64,000 nt of DNA from [Ruminococcus] lactaris ATCC 29176 (GCF_025152405.1 NZ_CP102292.1:2666001-2730000); one strand, 5' to 3'; positions 15,328 through 25,281 are shown, numbered from the stretch's first letter. Program-made: numbers and translations. Notes: generated from the sequence alone by a model not told the origin.

Positions 15328-17298
15328 TTTGACAGTTGGAAAGATAAAATTGGCTACAAACCCAGTAAACATGGGCTCTGTAGCCGTTTTTTATTTCGTA
15401 ACGATATGTGCTATATTATGATTTTTTTGATTTAATCTGTTTCGTTTCTTTAATGATTGTTCGCATGGAGGCTTTTGTAATGAATTCATAATCCGTTCTA
15501 AAGCCGAATGTTTTGTGCAGAGAATCCGTTAATTCTGTTCTTGTGTAGGAAGGAATATAACCACTTGCTGTATTTAGTAGTGTCATTTGCATAGAACGTA
15601 ATGTCCCAAGTATCTGACTGACCGTATAAGCATCTCCAAGTTTCTTTTCTAATAACCGATAAAGAAGAAGACTGATATAGCAAGTCATGAAATGAGCTTT
15701 TATTCGCTCCTCTCTTCGTACATAGACTGGTCTAGCTTCAAATTCGGTTTTCATAATTCTAAAGTTTTCTTCTATTTCCCAACGCTGTTTGTTAATCCGT
15801 ATGATTTCAGAGACATCACCTTCCAGATTTGTAATAACAGCATAAAAACCATCATACATTTCTTCTTTTTGAATCTGTTCTTCATCGATATTGTATACTT
15901 GTTTATTAGCGATTTCCCCATCTGGCGTCACAGAAGTCTTCTTTACAAAACGCATTGGATCATTCTGATTTTTTCCTTTTCGTTTACGCCCAGGTGTGTT
16001 GATGATCTTTTCAGCATGTTCGATTTGGCGGTCACGAATTCTTCTTTGGTATGCTTTATATTTTGGAGAATAAGTAACAATCAGAGTTTCATCCATGTTT
16101 CCTGTAACCACGGGAACTTCTTTGTAATAAACAGTGTTATAAACTTCTTCATCAGTTTCATCAAGTGTACGCAGATCTATGAATTTTGTGCTACCGACTT
16201 TACGAAACTGCGTAGGGTTCAGAGCAATCTCACGATCTTCTTTCTTCATCTTTTTAAGAGAATGAGTGATGATGTATGCCCGGTTTCCAAGACTGTTAAA
16301 TCTTCTGTTCGCAGCACTTCCAAGTCCGGAATCAGAACAATAGATGAATTCACTGCAGTTAAAGTCCTGGAGAATTTTTGATTCTAAAGGCTTTAAAGTT
16401 GTCTGTTCATTTTGATTTCCTGGATAAACATCAAAAGCAAGAGGAATACCATCAGCATCCATAAATAATCCCATAGTTACAATTGGATTCGGACGGTTTT
16501 CCTTACTTTTACCATAACGCTTAGAATCGCTTTCCTCTTCAATTTCGAAATAGTAGTTTGTGCAATCGTAATAGAGGATACGATTATTTCTTGGATAAAG
16601 GAAATTAGAATTCTTGTAAAGTTCACTTTGAATAAAATCCGATTCTTCTGCAATCACAGAAAGAGAGCGGTAAACATCCTGCAGACTGTATTTAGGTGGC
16701 TCTAACAGTGTTTGACAATAGTCATAGCTAGCCAGCTTGCTAGAAGGCGATAGGATTCGTGCATAAACTAAATCAGTCAGGATTGCTTGTAGATTATATT
16801 TATATTTGTGGCGTTCTTTGATTGTTCTACAAATCTTATCTATACGAAGTTGTGTACAAAGTTCTTGTAAAAAGAGATACCCAACATTGAAAGAACGGCG
16901 TTCATTCATCGGAATGCAAGCAGCTTTTGAAAACTCTACAGAAATCTTTCCAGTAGCTTCTTTATAGAGCTTTGTTTCTTTATCAGCCTGCTCTCTTGCC
17001 CATGCCATCATCTTATCTCTGTCACCATCGAATTGTTCTAAAAGTGTGTTATATTTTCCAAGTTTTTTATAAATACGAGATGAGGAATTACCATTTTCCT
17101 TGCGAAAAGAATGATAAATATACACATCTTTATTGTTTTCACTACCTGTAAGTGCAATATACATGATTAGAAAAAACTCCTTTTCTTTTATTATAACACA
17201 CTATTACAAACAAGTACATATAAAAACGGAAAATTTGACATAAAAAAAGCAGGTTTTATAAGGCCTGCAAGGTATTTTTCTAATATTCAACTGTCAAA
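15328..17298 (-). mobile_element. IS1634-family insertion sequence
   Basis: The transposase gene is bounded by imperfect inverted ends that begin TTTGACAGTTG at 15328 and, reading inward on the minus strand, TTTGACAGTTG at 17298. Length about 1.97 kb fits IS1634/IS4-type elements. A hairpin GGCTACA...TGTAGCC with T7-like tract at 15352-15394 lies inside the left end and could block outside transcription. I could not identify a target-site duplication. Confidence 0.7.
15416..17164 (-). CDS. IS1634-family transposase
   Basis: 582 aa, full length. DDE residues are visible in ILYYDCTNYYFEIEE (first Asp), YCSDSGLGSAANRR (second Asp) and RWEIEENFRIMKTEF (Glu, the Y/R-E signature of the IS4 superfamily), with the long beta-strand insertion between the second Asp and the Glu that marks IS1634. 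It catalyses cut-and-paste movement of its IS. The reading frame is intact. Confidence 0.9.
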   Translation of the reverse strand: MYIALTGSENNKDVYIYHSFRKENGNSSSRIYKKLGKYNTLLEQFDGDRDKMMAWAREQADKETKLYKEATGKISVEFSKAACIPMNERRSFNVGYLFLQELCTQLRIDKICRTIKERHKYKYNLQAILTDLVYARILSPSSKLASYDYCQTLLEPPKYSLQDVYRSLSVIAEESDFIQSELYKNSNFLYPRNNRILYYDCTNYYFEIEEESDSKRYGKSKENRPNPIVTMGLFMDADGIPLAFDVYPGNQNEQTTLKPLESKILQDFNCSEFIYCSDSGLGSAANRRFNSLGNRAYIITHSLKKMKKEDREIALNPTQFRKVGSTKFIDLRTLDETDEEVYNTVYYKEVPVVTGNMDETLIVTYSPKYKAYQRRIRDRQIEHAEKIINTPGRKRKGKNQNDPMRFVKKTSVTPDGEIANKQVYNIDEEQIQKEEMYDGFYAVITNLEGDVSEIIRINKQRWEIEENFRIMKTEFEARPVYVRREERIKAHFMTCYISLLLYRLLEKKLGDAYTVSQILGTLRSMQMTLLNTASGYIPSYTRTELTDSLHKTFGFRTDYEFITKASMRTIIKETKQIKSKKS

Positions 17299-17388
17299 CT
17301 CCCGGCTCCAACAGCATGGCAAACAGCAGATAACTCCCGCTATCGCCAGACCTGATATTGTGTTCAATTCCATCTTTATACCTGATTC

Positions 17389-17691
17389 TCAAAAAATTCC
17401 TTTATTGTATTTGAACTGTCCATACAATATAAAGCCTAATCCGACAATAACTGCTGGAAGAATGATATAATCTATAAATATTTCACTCCAAAACGAAGCA
17501 ATAAAACCTAATACAAGAGATATTCCTATAATCAGCGTTCCTGTGCCGACTGTTTTTCCATACTTTGGTATATCTTCTTCCTTTACTTTTCGCCTGTTAT
17601 AAGAGTGAATTGTGCTGATATTGCCTTTGATATTTACAATTCCCACAACAGATATGAACACTCCCAAAATCAACATTATAATATTTTCCAT
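17389..17691 (-). CDS. Small membrane protein downstream of an XRE regulator
   Basis: 100 aa with three hydrophobic segments (about 3-23, 47-68, 74-92) and a basic loop YNRRKVKEEDIPKYGK, resembling DUF3784-type proteins. It is the last of three minus-strand genes that read as one operon with the XRE regulator 9 nt upstream. Function unknown; such triplets often act as membrane-linked regulatory units. Confidence 0.6.
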   Translation of the reverse strand: MENIIMLILGVFISVVGIVNIKGNISTIHSYNRRKVKEEDIPKYGKTVGTGTLIIGISLVLGFIASFWSEIFIDYIILPAVIVGLGFILYGQFKYNKGIF

Positions 17692-17700
17692 AATGACCTC

Positions 17701-17907
17701 CTAAAAATAGAATAGTTCCTCAAATTTTTTGTCCAATGCAATACAAAGAATTAGAGCCAATTTTGCAGTTGGATTAAACTGTCCTGTTTCAATAGAACTA
17801 ATGGTATTTCTTGATACCCCTACCATTTCTGCAAGCTGAGCTTGAGAAAGATTTGCTTCTGTGCGAACTTCCTTTAAGTGATTTTTCAGTTGTAATTGTT
17901 CTTTCAT
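17701..17907 (-). CDS. Small XRE family regulator (YozG/YgzD-like)
   Basis: 68 aa, a single HTH_3 domain: LKEVRTEANLSQAQLAEMVGVSRNTISSIETGQFNP, followed by the KLALILCIALDKKFEELF helix usual in this small-regulator group. Its start overlaps the stop of the upstream membrane-protein gene by 4 nt (translational coupling). It likely controls its own operon together with the membrane proteins. Confidence 0.8.
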   Translation of the reverse strand: MKEQLQLKNHLKEVRTEANLSQAQLAEMVGVSRNTISSIETGQFNPTAKLALILCIALDKKFEELFYF

Positions 17908-18233
17908 ATTCTCACCTCTAAAAGGTGGCTAACAAATCCAACAAATGCCAAAATGGAAAGCACAAAAAACAGAACAGTCAAGACCAAATCGCTCTTTCGC
18001 TTCATTTTGATAAAGCGAACTAACCATTGTGTTGCAATAATGCTGAAGTATATAACCCACGGACTGTAAATCATAGTATGAGCAAGCACAGAAGATAACA
18101 GCGAAAGCAAACAACACACTAAAGCACCAACTCTGCTTGCGTGACTTCCGGCTTGATATACCACTTCCATTTCAGCCAAGTCCTTATTGCGATGTTCTTT
18201 TCTGCTTGCATTTAAGATTTCGTCCTTTTTCAT
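17904..18233 (-). CDS. DUF6442-like membrane protein
   Basis: 109 aa: a polar N-terminus MKKDEILNASRKEHRNKDLAEME, then three hydrophobic segments. The pattern fits DUF6442, commonly paired with a small XRE regulator as here. First gene of the three-gene operon; ACCTCC complement gives a good ribosome site before the ATG. Possibly a membrane sensor that restrains the regulator; not shown. Confidence 0.6.
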   Translation of the reverse strand: MKKDEILNASRKEHRNKDLAEMEVVYQAGSHASRVGALVCCLLSLLSSVLAHTMIYSPWVIYFSIIATQWLVRFIKMKRKSDLVLTVLFFVLSILAFVGFVSHLLEVRI

Positions 18234-18395
18234 AAAAACACCTCCATGCCAAGTTTTCTTTGCATATTTTAATTATACACATACCAAGTTTTCTTGTCAA
18301 TAGAGTTCATAAAAAAGTTACAACCGATATAAGAGATAACTTTTCTACCACTTCGATTATACTCACGACTTAATGACTTCTTGAATACTTGCCGA

Positions 18396-18428
18396 AAAAG
18401 AAAAACTGCCATCGGTTTGACAGCAGTT
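18396..18428 (-). terminator. Minus-strand terminator-like hairpin
   Basis: AACTGC / GCAGTT with a 13-nt loop and a T-rich tract (TTTTTCTTTTT) on the minus strand. It follows scraps of reading frame (for example one ending KATDMMR at about 18519) that belong to no recognised intact gene. Confidence 0.5.
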
Positions 18429-18620
18429 CTTCTTCGGTTGGTATCCGTTAGGAATACACAATATCATTCAATACAATCTCATCGGCATAGGCTCGAATGT
18501 TATTCATCAATCCTATCTATCTCATCATATCCGTTGCTTTCAGTTCTTCCGTTACACCCTGCTTAAACGCTATTTTTTGCCCTTTAATTGTGGTATTACT
18601 TATAGCAAAGCACAAAATAA

Positions 18621-18650
18621 GGCCCAAAAGGGCACTTTCCCTTTTGAGCC
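18621..18650. terminator. GC-rich hairpin in the decayed stretch
   Basis: GGCCCAAAAGGG and CCCTTTTGAGCC pair at 11 of 12 positions across a 6-nt loop. No strong T run follows on either strand. 18237-18727 holds no convincing gene. Confidence 0.4.
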
Positions 18651-18727
18651 TATACACTTTATCAGCTAACGTATTTTGCTTTCATTTTTCCTCATGGTCA
18701 TGAGGCTTTTTTCTCTTAAATCGCATT

Positions 18728-18880
18728 CTATGAATCCTCAGATTGTTCTTTCTGTTCTTCAATAATTCGTTCTGTCGCTTTATGGATGCTCAAGATGGAA
18801 TCATCTTCACTTAATACCCGGATGATTACCGGTACTTTACGGTATCCCAGTTTCTCCGCAGCATGTTTTCTTCTGATTGT
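18728..18880 (-). pseudogene. ParB-domain protein, C-terminal remnant
   Basis: The minus strand reads RRKHAAEKLGYRKVPVIIRV and continues to a stop at 18728. This is the end of a ParB/sulfiredoxin-like nuclease domain (G-x-R-R-x-x-A). The frame breaks upstream at about 18880. A trace of an earlier plasmid-like or conjugative element. Confidence 0.55.
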
Positions 18881-19164
18881 CTGTTTGGTTCAGTCGTCTT
18901 GACTCCTTTCCTCCAGGATTCAGGAAATAAAAAATGCCTGCCTGGAACTTTTATAGATAGTAAAGTTCCAAACAGACATTGCTGTTTGACCATTAGCTGT
19001 AGCTAATATGGTTATTTTTGTTAATTATATTCTATATCCTGTTTTCACGATCTGGCAATGTAATTTTAGCACTATGGTTAGTATATCCAAAGCAGAATAA
19101 AACATAAAAAAAGATCTGTCACCCTTAGGATTCTTCCCAAAGCCAACAGATCTTACATTTTCCC

Positions 19165-19237
19165 TTACATCTTTATACTCTTTGCCAGACTCGTCAGCAA
19201 AGCTGCCATCTCCGGATCAACCTTTTTTCTTTCTGAC
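19165..19237 (-). pseudogene. Integrase C-terminal tail remnant
   Basis: Reads KKVDPEMAALLTSLAKSIKM and stop, matching the tail VDPELLAKVLANPEMRALLNSLAK of the 13.3-kb integrase remnant with an internal deletion. It abuts the 3' end of the FUSC gene. Confidence 0.55.
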
Positions 19238-19242
19238 CCATG

Positions 19243-20307
19243 TTATTTTGCAGCCACGGTTACCACTGTTTCCTTTTTTTTCGACATAAGCCAATAAAAC
19301 ATAGAACAAAATATTAATGCAAATACAACGCCAAAAACATTCTGAATCACTCTAAGACCAACTGCTCCTTTTAGTCCATAACTCTCTGTAGCAATGGCCA
19401 AAGCACCAAATGTGTTAAATACTGCCTGCCAGCCATATTTTGCAGAAAGTCCTACACCAATTCCGCCAAGGATTCCTATGTATGTATAGATGGATGACGG
19501 AAGCAGAAAATATAGTACTGTAAAACATATTACACCTGCAATATTTCCGACAATCCTTTTGCGGACTCTGTATTGCATGTCCTCCATAAATGGTAAGATT
19601 GCTGACATTGCCGCAATTCCAGCCCACATTGCCCGTGGCATATTGCAGAGTTCCGCAATGCAGAGTACTGCCGGTACGCATATGATCTGACATAACTGCC
19701 ACTTTGTTCTGGAAGAAGATATATCAAATTCCTGTACCAAATCATTCAAATTTCTTTTATACGTTCTGTTTTTATGATTTCGATAAAATATGAAGCAGGT
19801 AAGTGCTGCACCTAATGCCATTCCGGTTAATCGCATCTGATAACTTTTTCCTGTTACATCATATCCATACAATAACAGATAACCAAGAACCAATGTGGAT
19901 TGGTTAAACATGAATGGGTTATGACATCCGAACAGAATCAGCACTGCCAGTGCAGCAATGTTTAACAGCATTCCAAGTACCGGTGAAAGCTGGTTTGCTA
20001 AATGCGGACATACAGTCATAATTACAAAGAACAAAGCCAAAAGCATCGTAGATTGTCCGGTGTGGATCCCCAGATCCGCATTCCGAAATACCATAAGGCA
20101 TAATAAAACTACTACACCCACAATACTATTCTCATTTCCAAATAAGATACTGAAAATAGTAACAAATAAAAAACAAAATGCCATTGTAACAGCTATCTTT
20201 ACCAAATATACCAGTATATGATATGATTTTTCTTTCACTGTTTCACTCTTTTTCAACAGATTTTTAGAACCTGCCTGATTTAACTGCAATTCCTGATAAA
20301 ATGTCAT
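19243..20307 (-). CDS. FUSC family membrane protein
   Basis: 354 aa. Two blocks of four to six membrane segments (about residues 33-165 and 205-340) with the FUSC-like motif NMPRAMWAGIAAMSAILPF in the second block. Family members include aromatic-acid and fusaric-acid exporters and other envelope transporters. It is the last gene of a minus-strand cluster with a two-component system and a phospholipase-D protein, 31 nt after the kinase gene. The cargo is unknown. Confidence 0.75.
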   Translation of the reverse strand: MTFYQELQLNQAGSKNLLKKSETVKEKSYHILVYLVKIAVTMAFCFLFVTIFSILFGNENSIVGVVVLLCLMVFRNADLGIHTGQSTMLLALFFVIMTVCPHLANQLSPVLGMLLNIAALAVLILFGCHNPFMFNQSTLVLGYLLLYGYDVTGKSYQMRLTGMALGAALTCFIFYRNHKNRTYKRNLNDLVQEFDISSSRTKWQLCQIICVPAVLCIAELCNMPRAMWAGIAAMSAILPFMEDMQYRVRKRIVGNIAGVICFTVLYFLLPSSIYTYIGILGGIGVGLSAKYGWQAVFNTFGALAIATESYGLKGAVGLRVIQNVFGVVFALIFCSMFYWLMSKKKETVVTVAAK

Positions 20308-20338
20308 GTAATTCCTCCTCTATCTGTTTTTCTTAAAC

Positions 20339-21382
20339 TTATATGGCCTCATCTTTCTGTATTGGAAGCTCTACAACAAATCTGCATCCACCATATTCCC
20401 GGTTTTCTGCCTTGATTGTCCCGCCAGCACTATCTACGATCCGTTTCACAAGTGCAAGGCCGAGACCATTTCCTTCTGCTTTGTGAGAACCGTCTGCCTG
20501 ATAAAATTTATCAAATATTCTGGTTTTCACATCATCCTCTATTCCCGGTCCTTCATCTTCCAGAATAAACATTACAGAATCCTTTTCCTGCTTCAGAAAC
20601 ATCATAATTGTCCCCTTTGCAGGACTGAACTTAATCGCATTATCTAAAAGATTCATCCATATATGCATAAAAAGTCCTTCATTCCCAGTATATTTAACTT
20701 CCTCCAGCTCTACCTGGAAACCAATTTCTTTTTCTGTCCATTTTGTCTCCAGGGAAAGAAATGCCTGACGGATCTGTTCATCCAAACGATATTCTGTTTT
20801 TTTCATTGGTATGTTCTGATTCTCTAACTTGGATAACAGCAAAATATTTCCAACCAATCCGGAAAGCCTTTGGGTATTAAACAGGATTTTTTCTACATAT
20901 TCCTCCTGCTCCTGAGACAGTTCTTCTCCCTGAAGAAGCATTGTATACCCTTCAATGGCATTAATCGGGGTCTTAAACTCATGAGAAACATTAGATACAA
21001 AATCCATCTGCAGCACCTCTGTTGCACGAAGCTCTTTTGTCATCACATTAAAACTCTGATAAGATTCTCCAACTTCTGCTATACGGCTGTTCGTTTCCAA
21101 ATGCTGTTCAAAATCTCCCCGAGAAACTTCCTTCATTGCTTTACTGAGTCTGGTAATTGGTTCCAGTAACTTTGCATTAATAAAGGAAGTGATCAGCCCT
21201 GCAATCAATGTATTGAAAATCAAAAGCCAGCCAAGCACAGGTATGCTGCCCGGCAGATTAAAAAAATGATTCAAAAAAGCAAATAATAAAGCAGATATGA
21301 CTGTTGAAAATACAAGTGCCAGCCAGATTGCACCAGTCAGACAGGATCGGATCCGCAATCCTTTTTCTTTCTTTTGTTCCAT
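20339..21382 (-). CDS. Sensor histidine kinase
   Basis: 347 aa. Two N-terminal membrane segments (about 15-37 and 41-62) with almost no outer loop, a HAMP-like segment (KLLEPITRLSKAMKEVSRGD), the H-box FVSNVSHEFKTPINAIEGY, N-box LLDNAIKFS, G1 DEGPGIEDD and G2 GNGLGLALV. Such short-loop kinases sense the membrane or a partner protein rather than an outside ligand. Its ATG touches the stop of the response regulator. Partner transporters beside it suggest cell-envelope stress. Confidence 0.9.
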   Translation of the reverse strand: MEQKKEKGLRIRSCLTGAIWLALVFSTVISALLFAFLNHFFNLPGSIPVLGWLLIFNTLIAGLITSFINAKLLEPITRLSKAMKEVSRGDFEQHLETNSRIAEVGESYQSFNVMTKELRATEVLQMDFVSNVSHEFKTPINAIEGYTMLLQGEELSQEQEEYVEKILFNTQRLSGLVGNILLLSKLENQNIPMKKTEYRLDEQIRQAFLSLETKWTEKEIGFQVELEEVKYTGNEGLFMHIWMNLLDNAIKFSPAKGTIMMFLKQEKDSVMFILEDEGPGIEDDVKTRIFDKFYQADGSHKAEGNGLGLALVKRIVDSAGGTIKAENREYGGCRFVVELPIQKDEAI

Positions 21383-22053
21383 TATTTTTTCACCACCTTG
21401 TATCCAATTCCACGCATTGTTACGATTTCAAAATCAGGGTTATCTTTAAAACGCTCTCTGATTCTTCCTATATGTACCTCTATCGTATGTTGGTCTGCCT
21501 CCGTCGCGTATCCCCATACTTCATCCATCAACTGTTGTTTTGTAAATGTTCTGCCTGGCGAAGCTGCAAGCTTATATAAAAGCAGGAATTCTTTTTTAGG
21601 CAAAACAAGACTTTCCTTATCAGTTGTAACCGTCATTGCATCATAATCAAACTCTGTTGAACCGATCACAATTTTGTGTTCATTCAGTATCTGTGCACGG
21701 CGTAGCAGTGCTCCGACTCTTAAAACCATTTCATTCACATTTACCGGTTTTACCATATAATCGTCACTTCCCGAAAGAAATCCCTGACGCATATCATCAA
21801 AGGAACCTTTCGCAGTGATCATAAGCACTGGTATCTGATATCCTGCTGAACGAAGTTCTGACACCAGTTCATAGCCATCCATAACCGGCATCATAATATC
21901 AGAAATGATCAGATCAATATATTCCTTATCCAATACTTCTAATGCCTGTGCTCCATCCGATGCACTTTTGACCTGATATCCATTCTTCTCAAGCACTTTT
22001 TGGAATAGCTGGCTTAATTCTTTATCATCTTCTACAATCAATATTTGAAACAC
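21382..22053 (-). CDS. OmpR/PhoB family response regulator
   Basis: 223 aa from a GTG at 22053, preferred because AAGGAGGAAGG precedes it; the ATG at 22092 lies inside the upstream gene without a ribosome site. Receiver domain: IVEDDKELSQLF, phospho-acceptor Asp in LIISDIMMPVMDG, Lys in MVKPVN. C-terminal winged helix ends IEVHIGRIRERF and VTMRGIGYKV. It pairs with the kinase encoded next and probably controls this cluster. Confidence 0.92.
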   Translation of the reverse strand: MFQILIVEDDKELSQLFQKVLEKNGYQVKSASDGAQALEVLDKEYIDLIISDIMMPVMDGYELVSELRSAGYQIPVLMITAKGSFDDMRQGFLSGSDDYMVKPVNVNEMVLRVGALLRRAQILNEHKIVIGSTEFDYDAMTVTTDKESLVLPKKEFLLLYKLAASPGRTFTKQQLMDEVWGYATEADQHTIEVHIGRIRERFKDNPDFEIVTMRGIGYKVVKK

Positions 22054-22070
22054 GTTTTCCTTCCTCCTTA

Positions 22071-23504
22071 TTAAAACAGATACCTTGCCCATCCAAGCAG
22101 ATGCTGTACCAAAAATATTTTTCTCTGACGTTTCTTTGTTAATTCGATTGGCTCTACATGATACGGATCACGATAGGTTCCATCTTCCAATACCTGTCGG
22201 GACACTCTTTCATATTCCATCATGCCTTCTTCCAACTGTTTATTAATCTCTTTGCTACGTATTACAAGCATCAGTTCCGTATCCAGATACGTGCTTCTCA
22301 TATCCATGTTAAAGGAACCGATTACGGATAGATCATCATCAATCAGGATGCTTTTTCCGTGGTAAGAATAGCCGCCTTCATACTCCCAGATATCAATTCC
22401 TGTATTTAAAATTCTGTTTCTGTTTCTCGCATAATCAGCAGAACCAAACGGATTTCCATTGTTGGCAACCGAATTGGTCATGATAGAAAAATCCGGAACT
22501 CTCTCCGCAATCTCTTTCCATGTATTATACATCATATCATTGCAGATAATATATGGTGTATGAATTTTCACGCGCTCTTTTGCATTTTTCATTAGTTCTC
22601 CCAGTTGATACCAGACTACTGGTTCCTTGGGACCTGTGTGGATAGGATTTGACACTAATGCAATCTTTTCTGTCTCAAAAGTTTCGTCCGTGTAATCGGT
22701 ATCGCAGATTCTTTCCTTATTCTCTTCAAAATATTTCTGATAGCCGTTCTGCAGCTCTAAAACTGCGTTCTTTACAGATTTTCTATTTGCCAGTTTTTTA
22801 TTGTCATGAAAATAACCACTGTCTTCTTGTTCCCATATCGTTTCAAAATACTCTAACAACTGGTTAACTGAATTTTCTTTCTCAGGTTCATCGCAAACCA
22901 CTAACACATCTCTGTCATAGTTCTTATGTCCCAGAAAATCACCCAGGAAATAATTGTATGTATTTCTTCCACCAAGAATATATGTCTTACCATCTGCAAT
23001 CAAATATTTATCATGCATTCTCCCCATCATCTTCCATGGTTTCAACGGATTGGCCTTATTATACAGTTTAATTTCAACATTCTCATGGGAAGATAATCCA
23101 TAGAAATACGGATTGCCTTCCATATCAACCCAGCTCTCCATTCCATCTACTAACAGACGAACATGCACACCTCTGTCTGCCGCATCATGCAGTGCTCCTA
23201 AGATCAATTTTCCACTTTCATCTGATTGAAATGCAAAAGTAGAAAGAATAATGTCTTCTTTTGCATTTCGGATCAAACGCACTCTTTGTAAAAGTGCTTC
23301 TGGATTTTTTTCTATGATCACTGCTCGTTCCATATTCTCGCTGCGTTCGTTCCACGAATCATTTTGTGTTTCTTTTTTGATGGTATTAGACACTTCCGGC
23401 TGTTTTTTATATGCAATACAGATTCCAAATAATTCATAAAAAGCCACACATAAAAAAATTGACAGTATAACAAAAACAATTTTACATATCTTACGTTTTC
23501 CCAT
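22071..23504 (-). CDS. Phospholipase D-family protein (cardiolipin synthase-like)
   Basis: 477 aa. One N-terminal membrane segment (about 8-29), then two HKD catalytic motifs: MHDKYLIADGKTYILGGRN (~165-183) and YHGKSILIDDDLSVIGSFN (~380-398). The two motifs form one active site for phosphatidyl transfer. It lacks the paired N-terminal membrane helices of classical cardiolipin synthase, so it may be an extracytoplasmic phospholipase or a variant synthase. First gene of the phospholipase, regulator, kinase, FUSC operon; its stop lies past the likely start region of the regulator. Confidence 0.8.
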   Translation of the reverse strand: MGKRKICKIVFVILSIFLCVAFYELFGICIAYKKQPEVSNTIKKETQNDSWNERSENMERAVIIEKNPEALLQRVRLIRNAKEDIILSTFAFQSDESGKLILGALHDAADRGVHVRLLVDGMESWVDMEGNPYFYGLSSHENVEIKLYNKANPLKPWKMMGRMHDKYLIADGKTYILGGRNTYNYFLGDFLGHKNYDRDVLVVCDEPEKENSVNQLLEYFETIWEQEDSGYFHDNKKLANRKSVKNAVLELQNGYQKYFEENKERICDTDYTDETFETEKIALVSNPIHTGPKEPVVWYQLGELMKNAKERVKIHTPYIICNDMMYNTWKEIAERVPDFSIMTNSVANNGNPFGSADYARNRNRILNTGIDIWEYEGGYSYHGKSILIDDDLSVIGSFNMDMRSTYLDTELMLVIRSKEINKQLEEGMMEYERVSRQVLEDGTYRDPYHVEPIELTKKRQRKIFLVQHLLGWARYLF

Positions 23505-23625
23505 CGCACATCACCTGACTTTTTTTCATCTTATGTCTATACAATACAAAGTCAACCTCAATTTTACCTCAACAGAATTAATTTTATCCATGTAAATTTC
23601 CTGTACCGGCAATCAGACATAACAA

Positions 23626-23665
23626 AAACGACCTCTCAAAATCAACTATTTTTTGAAAGGTCGTT
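23626..23665 (-). terminator. Terminator of the cardiolipin synthase gene
   Basis: Arms around ACGACCT-CTCAAAA and TTTTGAA-AGGTCGT pair with one mismatch over about 16 bp; T tracts on both sides make it bidirectional. It separates cls from the downstream operon. Confidence 0.75.
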
Positions 23666-23676
23666 TCACTAAATTC

Positions 23677-25236
23677 TTATAACAATCCAGCAAATAATCT
23701 CATAAATAATTGTCCCAGTCGCAAATATGCACTGCGCCCAGTACAATATTGATCTGTTACATCACGACATTCTCCCATCGTTCTTATCAGATCATTTTTA
23801 ATTTCCACAACTGCCTGACAATCTGCCATAAAACAGCCGTTTTCAAAATGATGATATAAGCTTCTATAATCCAGATTGATTGTTCCACAGGTTGCCATAC
23901 AGTCATCCACTATACTCATTTTCGCATGGCAAAATCCTGGTGTCCATTCATAAACTCGCACTCCATGTTTAACCAATCCATGATAAAAAGAGCGAGTTAT
24001 ATTATAAATGAATTTTTTATCAGGAATTCCTGGTGTGATAATTCTTACGTCTACCCCTCGCTTAGCAGCCAGACATAACGCATGTGTCATTTCGTCTGTT
24101 ATAATTAGATATGGTGTCATAAACCAACAGTAATTTTCGGCCTTATTTATCATACTGATATAAACTTCTTCTCCGACCTGCTCATTATCCATAGGACTGT
24201 CTGCATAAGGCTGAACAAAACCTGTTTGCTGTGCTTTATAATCGTAATGAATAATGTATTTACTAAAATCAGTATCATTCGTAGCTTTTTCACTAACAGC
24301 ATTCCACATTTCTAAAAATGTCACTGTAAGCGACTGAACAGCATCTCCTTCTAAACGAATACCGGTATCTTTCCACTGCCCATACGGATGCGTATAATTA
24401 AAATATTCATTTGCAAGATTATATCCACCTGTAAATCCAACTTTTCCATCAATTACTGTTATTTTTCTGTGATCACGATTGTTCAAAAATAGATTTAAGC
24501 CTGGCAAAAATGGATTGAATACACGACAATGAATTCCTATACTCTCCATCTTTTTTACAAAATCTGTGTTAATAAAACCTATAGACCCCATATCATCATA
24601 GAATACCCTGACTTCCACACCGGCTTTTACTCTCTCTTCCAGAACATCTTGAATCTTATGCCAAGCTTCAGCATCTTCTATCGCATGATATTCCATGAAG
24701 ATAAACTTTTGTGCTTTCGCAAGTTCTTCAAGCTGTGCCTCTAATCCCTTCACTGCTTCATCAAAATACTTGATATCCGTATTCTGATAGATTGGATACC
24801 ACGAATTTCTTTGTATGTAACTTGCAATATTTCCTGCTTTCGGAATCTTTTCTTTTATTCTGCTTAAACACTCCTGATTGTCTGGAAGCATTGGTAACAA
24901 TTTGCTATCAATTTCTGCATATCGCTCACGCATTTTATGCGTGCCACCATTCAAGCCAATCAATAAATACAGGCCTACACCCATAATTGGGAAAATCAGA
25001 ATTAAAATGACCCAAGGCATTTTCATAGAAGATGTCTTATCTGACGCATACAATCTCAAAACTAAGATTCCACTTAAAATTCTGGTAAATAAATTTATGA
25101 TTTCTGCATATTCATTCAAGTGCATTACGATAGTAATAATAAAAATCACTTCAAGAAAAATACAGATTATGGAAAAGCACAATCGTTTTATTCCATTTTT
25201 TGTTTTTGCTTTTCCTTCTAAGGTATCTTGCTTCAT
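23677..25236 (-). CDS. cls: Cardiolipin synthase
   Basis: 519 aa. Two membrane helices near the N-terminus (about 17-38, 68-92), then HKD motifs NRDHRKITVIDGKVGFTGG (~240-258) and FCHAKMSIVDDCMATCGTI (~430-448), and RSLYHHFENG near the end. This is the standard architecture of bacterial Cls, which condenses two phosphatidylglycerols to cardiolipin at the membrane. It has its own terminator. A second PLD protein directly downstream is unusual and suggests remodelling of envelope lipids. Confidence 0.92.
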   Translation of the reverse strand: MKQDTLEGKAKTKNGIKRLCFSIICIFLEVIFIITIVMHLNEYAEIINLFTRILSGILVLRLYASDKTSSMKMPWVILILIFPIMGVGLYLLIGLNGGTHKMRERYAEIDSKLLPMLPDNQECLSRIKEKIPKAGNIASYIQRNSWYPIYQNTDIKYFDEAVKGLEAQLEELAKAQKFIFMEYHAIEDAEAWHKIQDVLEERVKAGVEVRVFYDDMGSIGFINTDFVKKMESIGIHCRVFNPFLPGLNLFLNNRDHRKITVIDGKVGFTGGYNLANEYFNYTHPYGQWKDTGIRLEGDAVQSLTVTFLEMWNAVSEKATNDTDFSKYIIHYDYKAQQTGFVQPYADSPMDNEQVGEEVYISMINKAENYCWFMTPYLIITDEMTHALCLAAKRGVDVRIITPGIPDKKFIYNITRSFYHGLVKHGVRVYEWTPGFCHAKMSIVDDCMATCGTINLDYRSLYHHFENGCFMADCQAVVEIKNDLIRTMGECRDVTDQYCTGRSAYLRLGQLFMRLFAGLL

Positions 25237-25281
25237 ATGTATTCCACCTCTTCTTTCTACGTCAGCTCTATATTCAAAATA

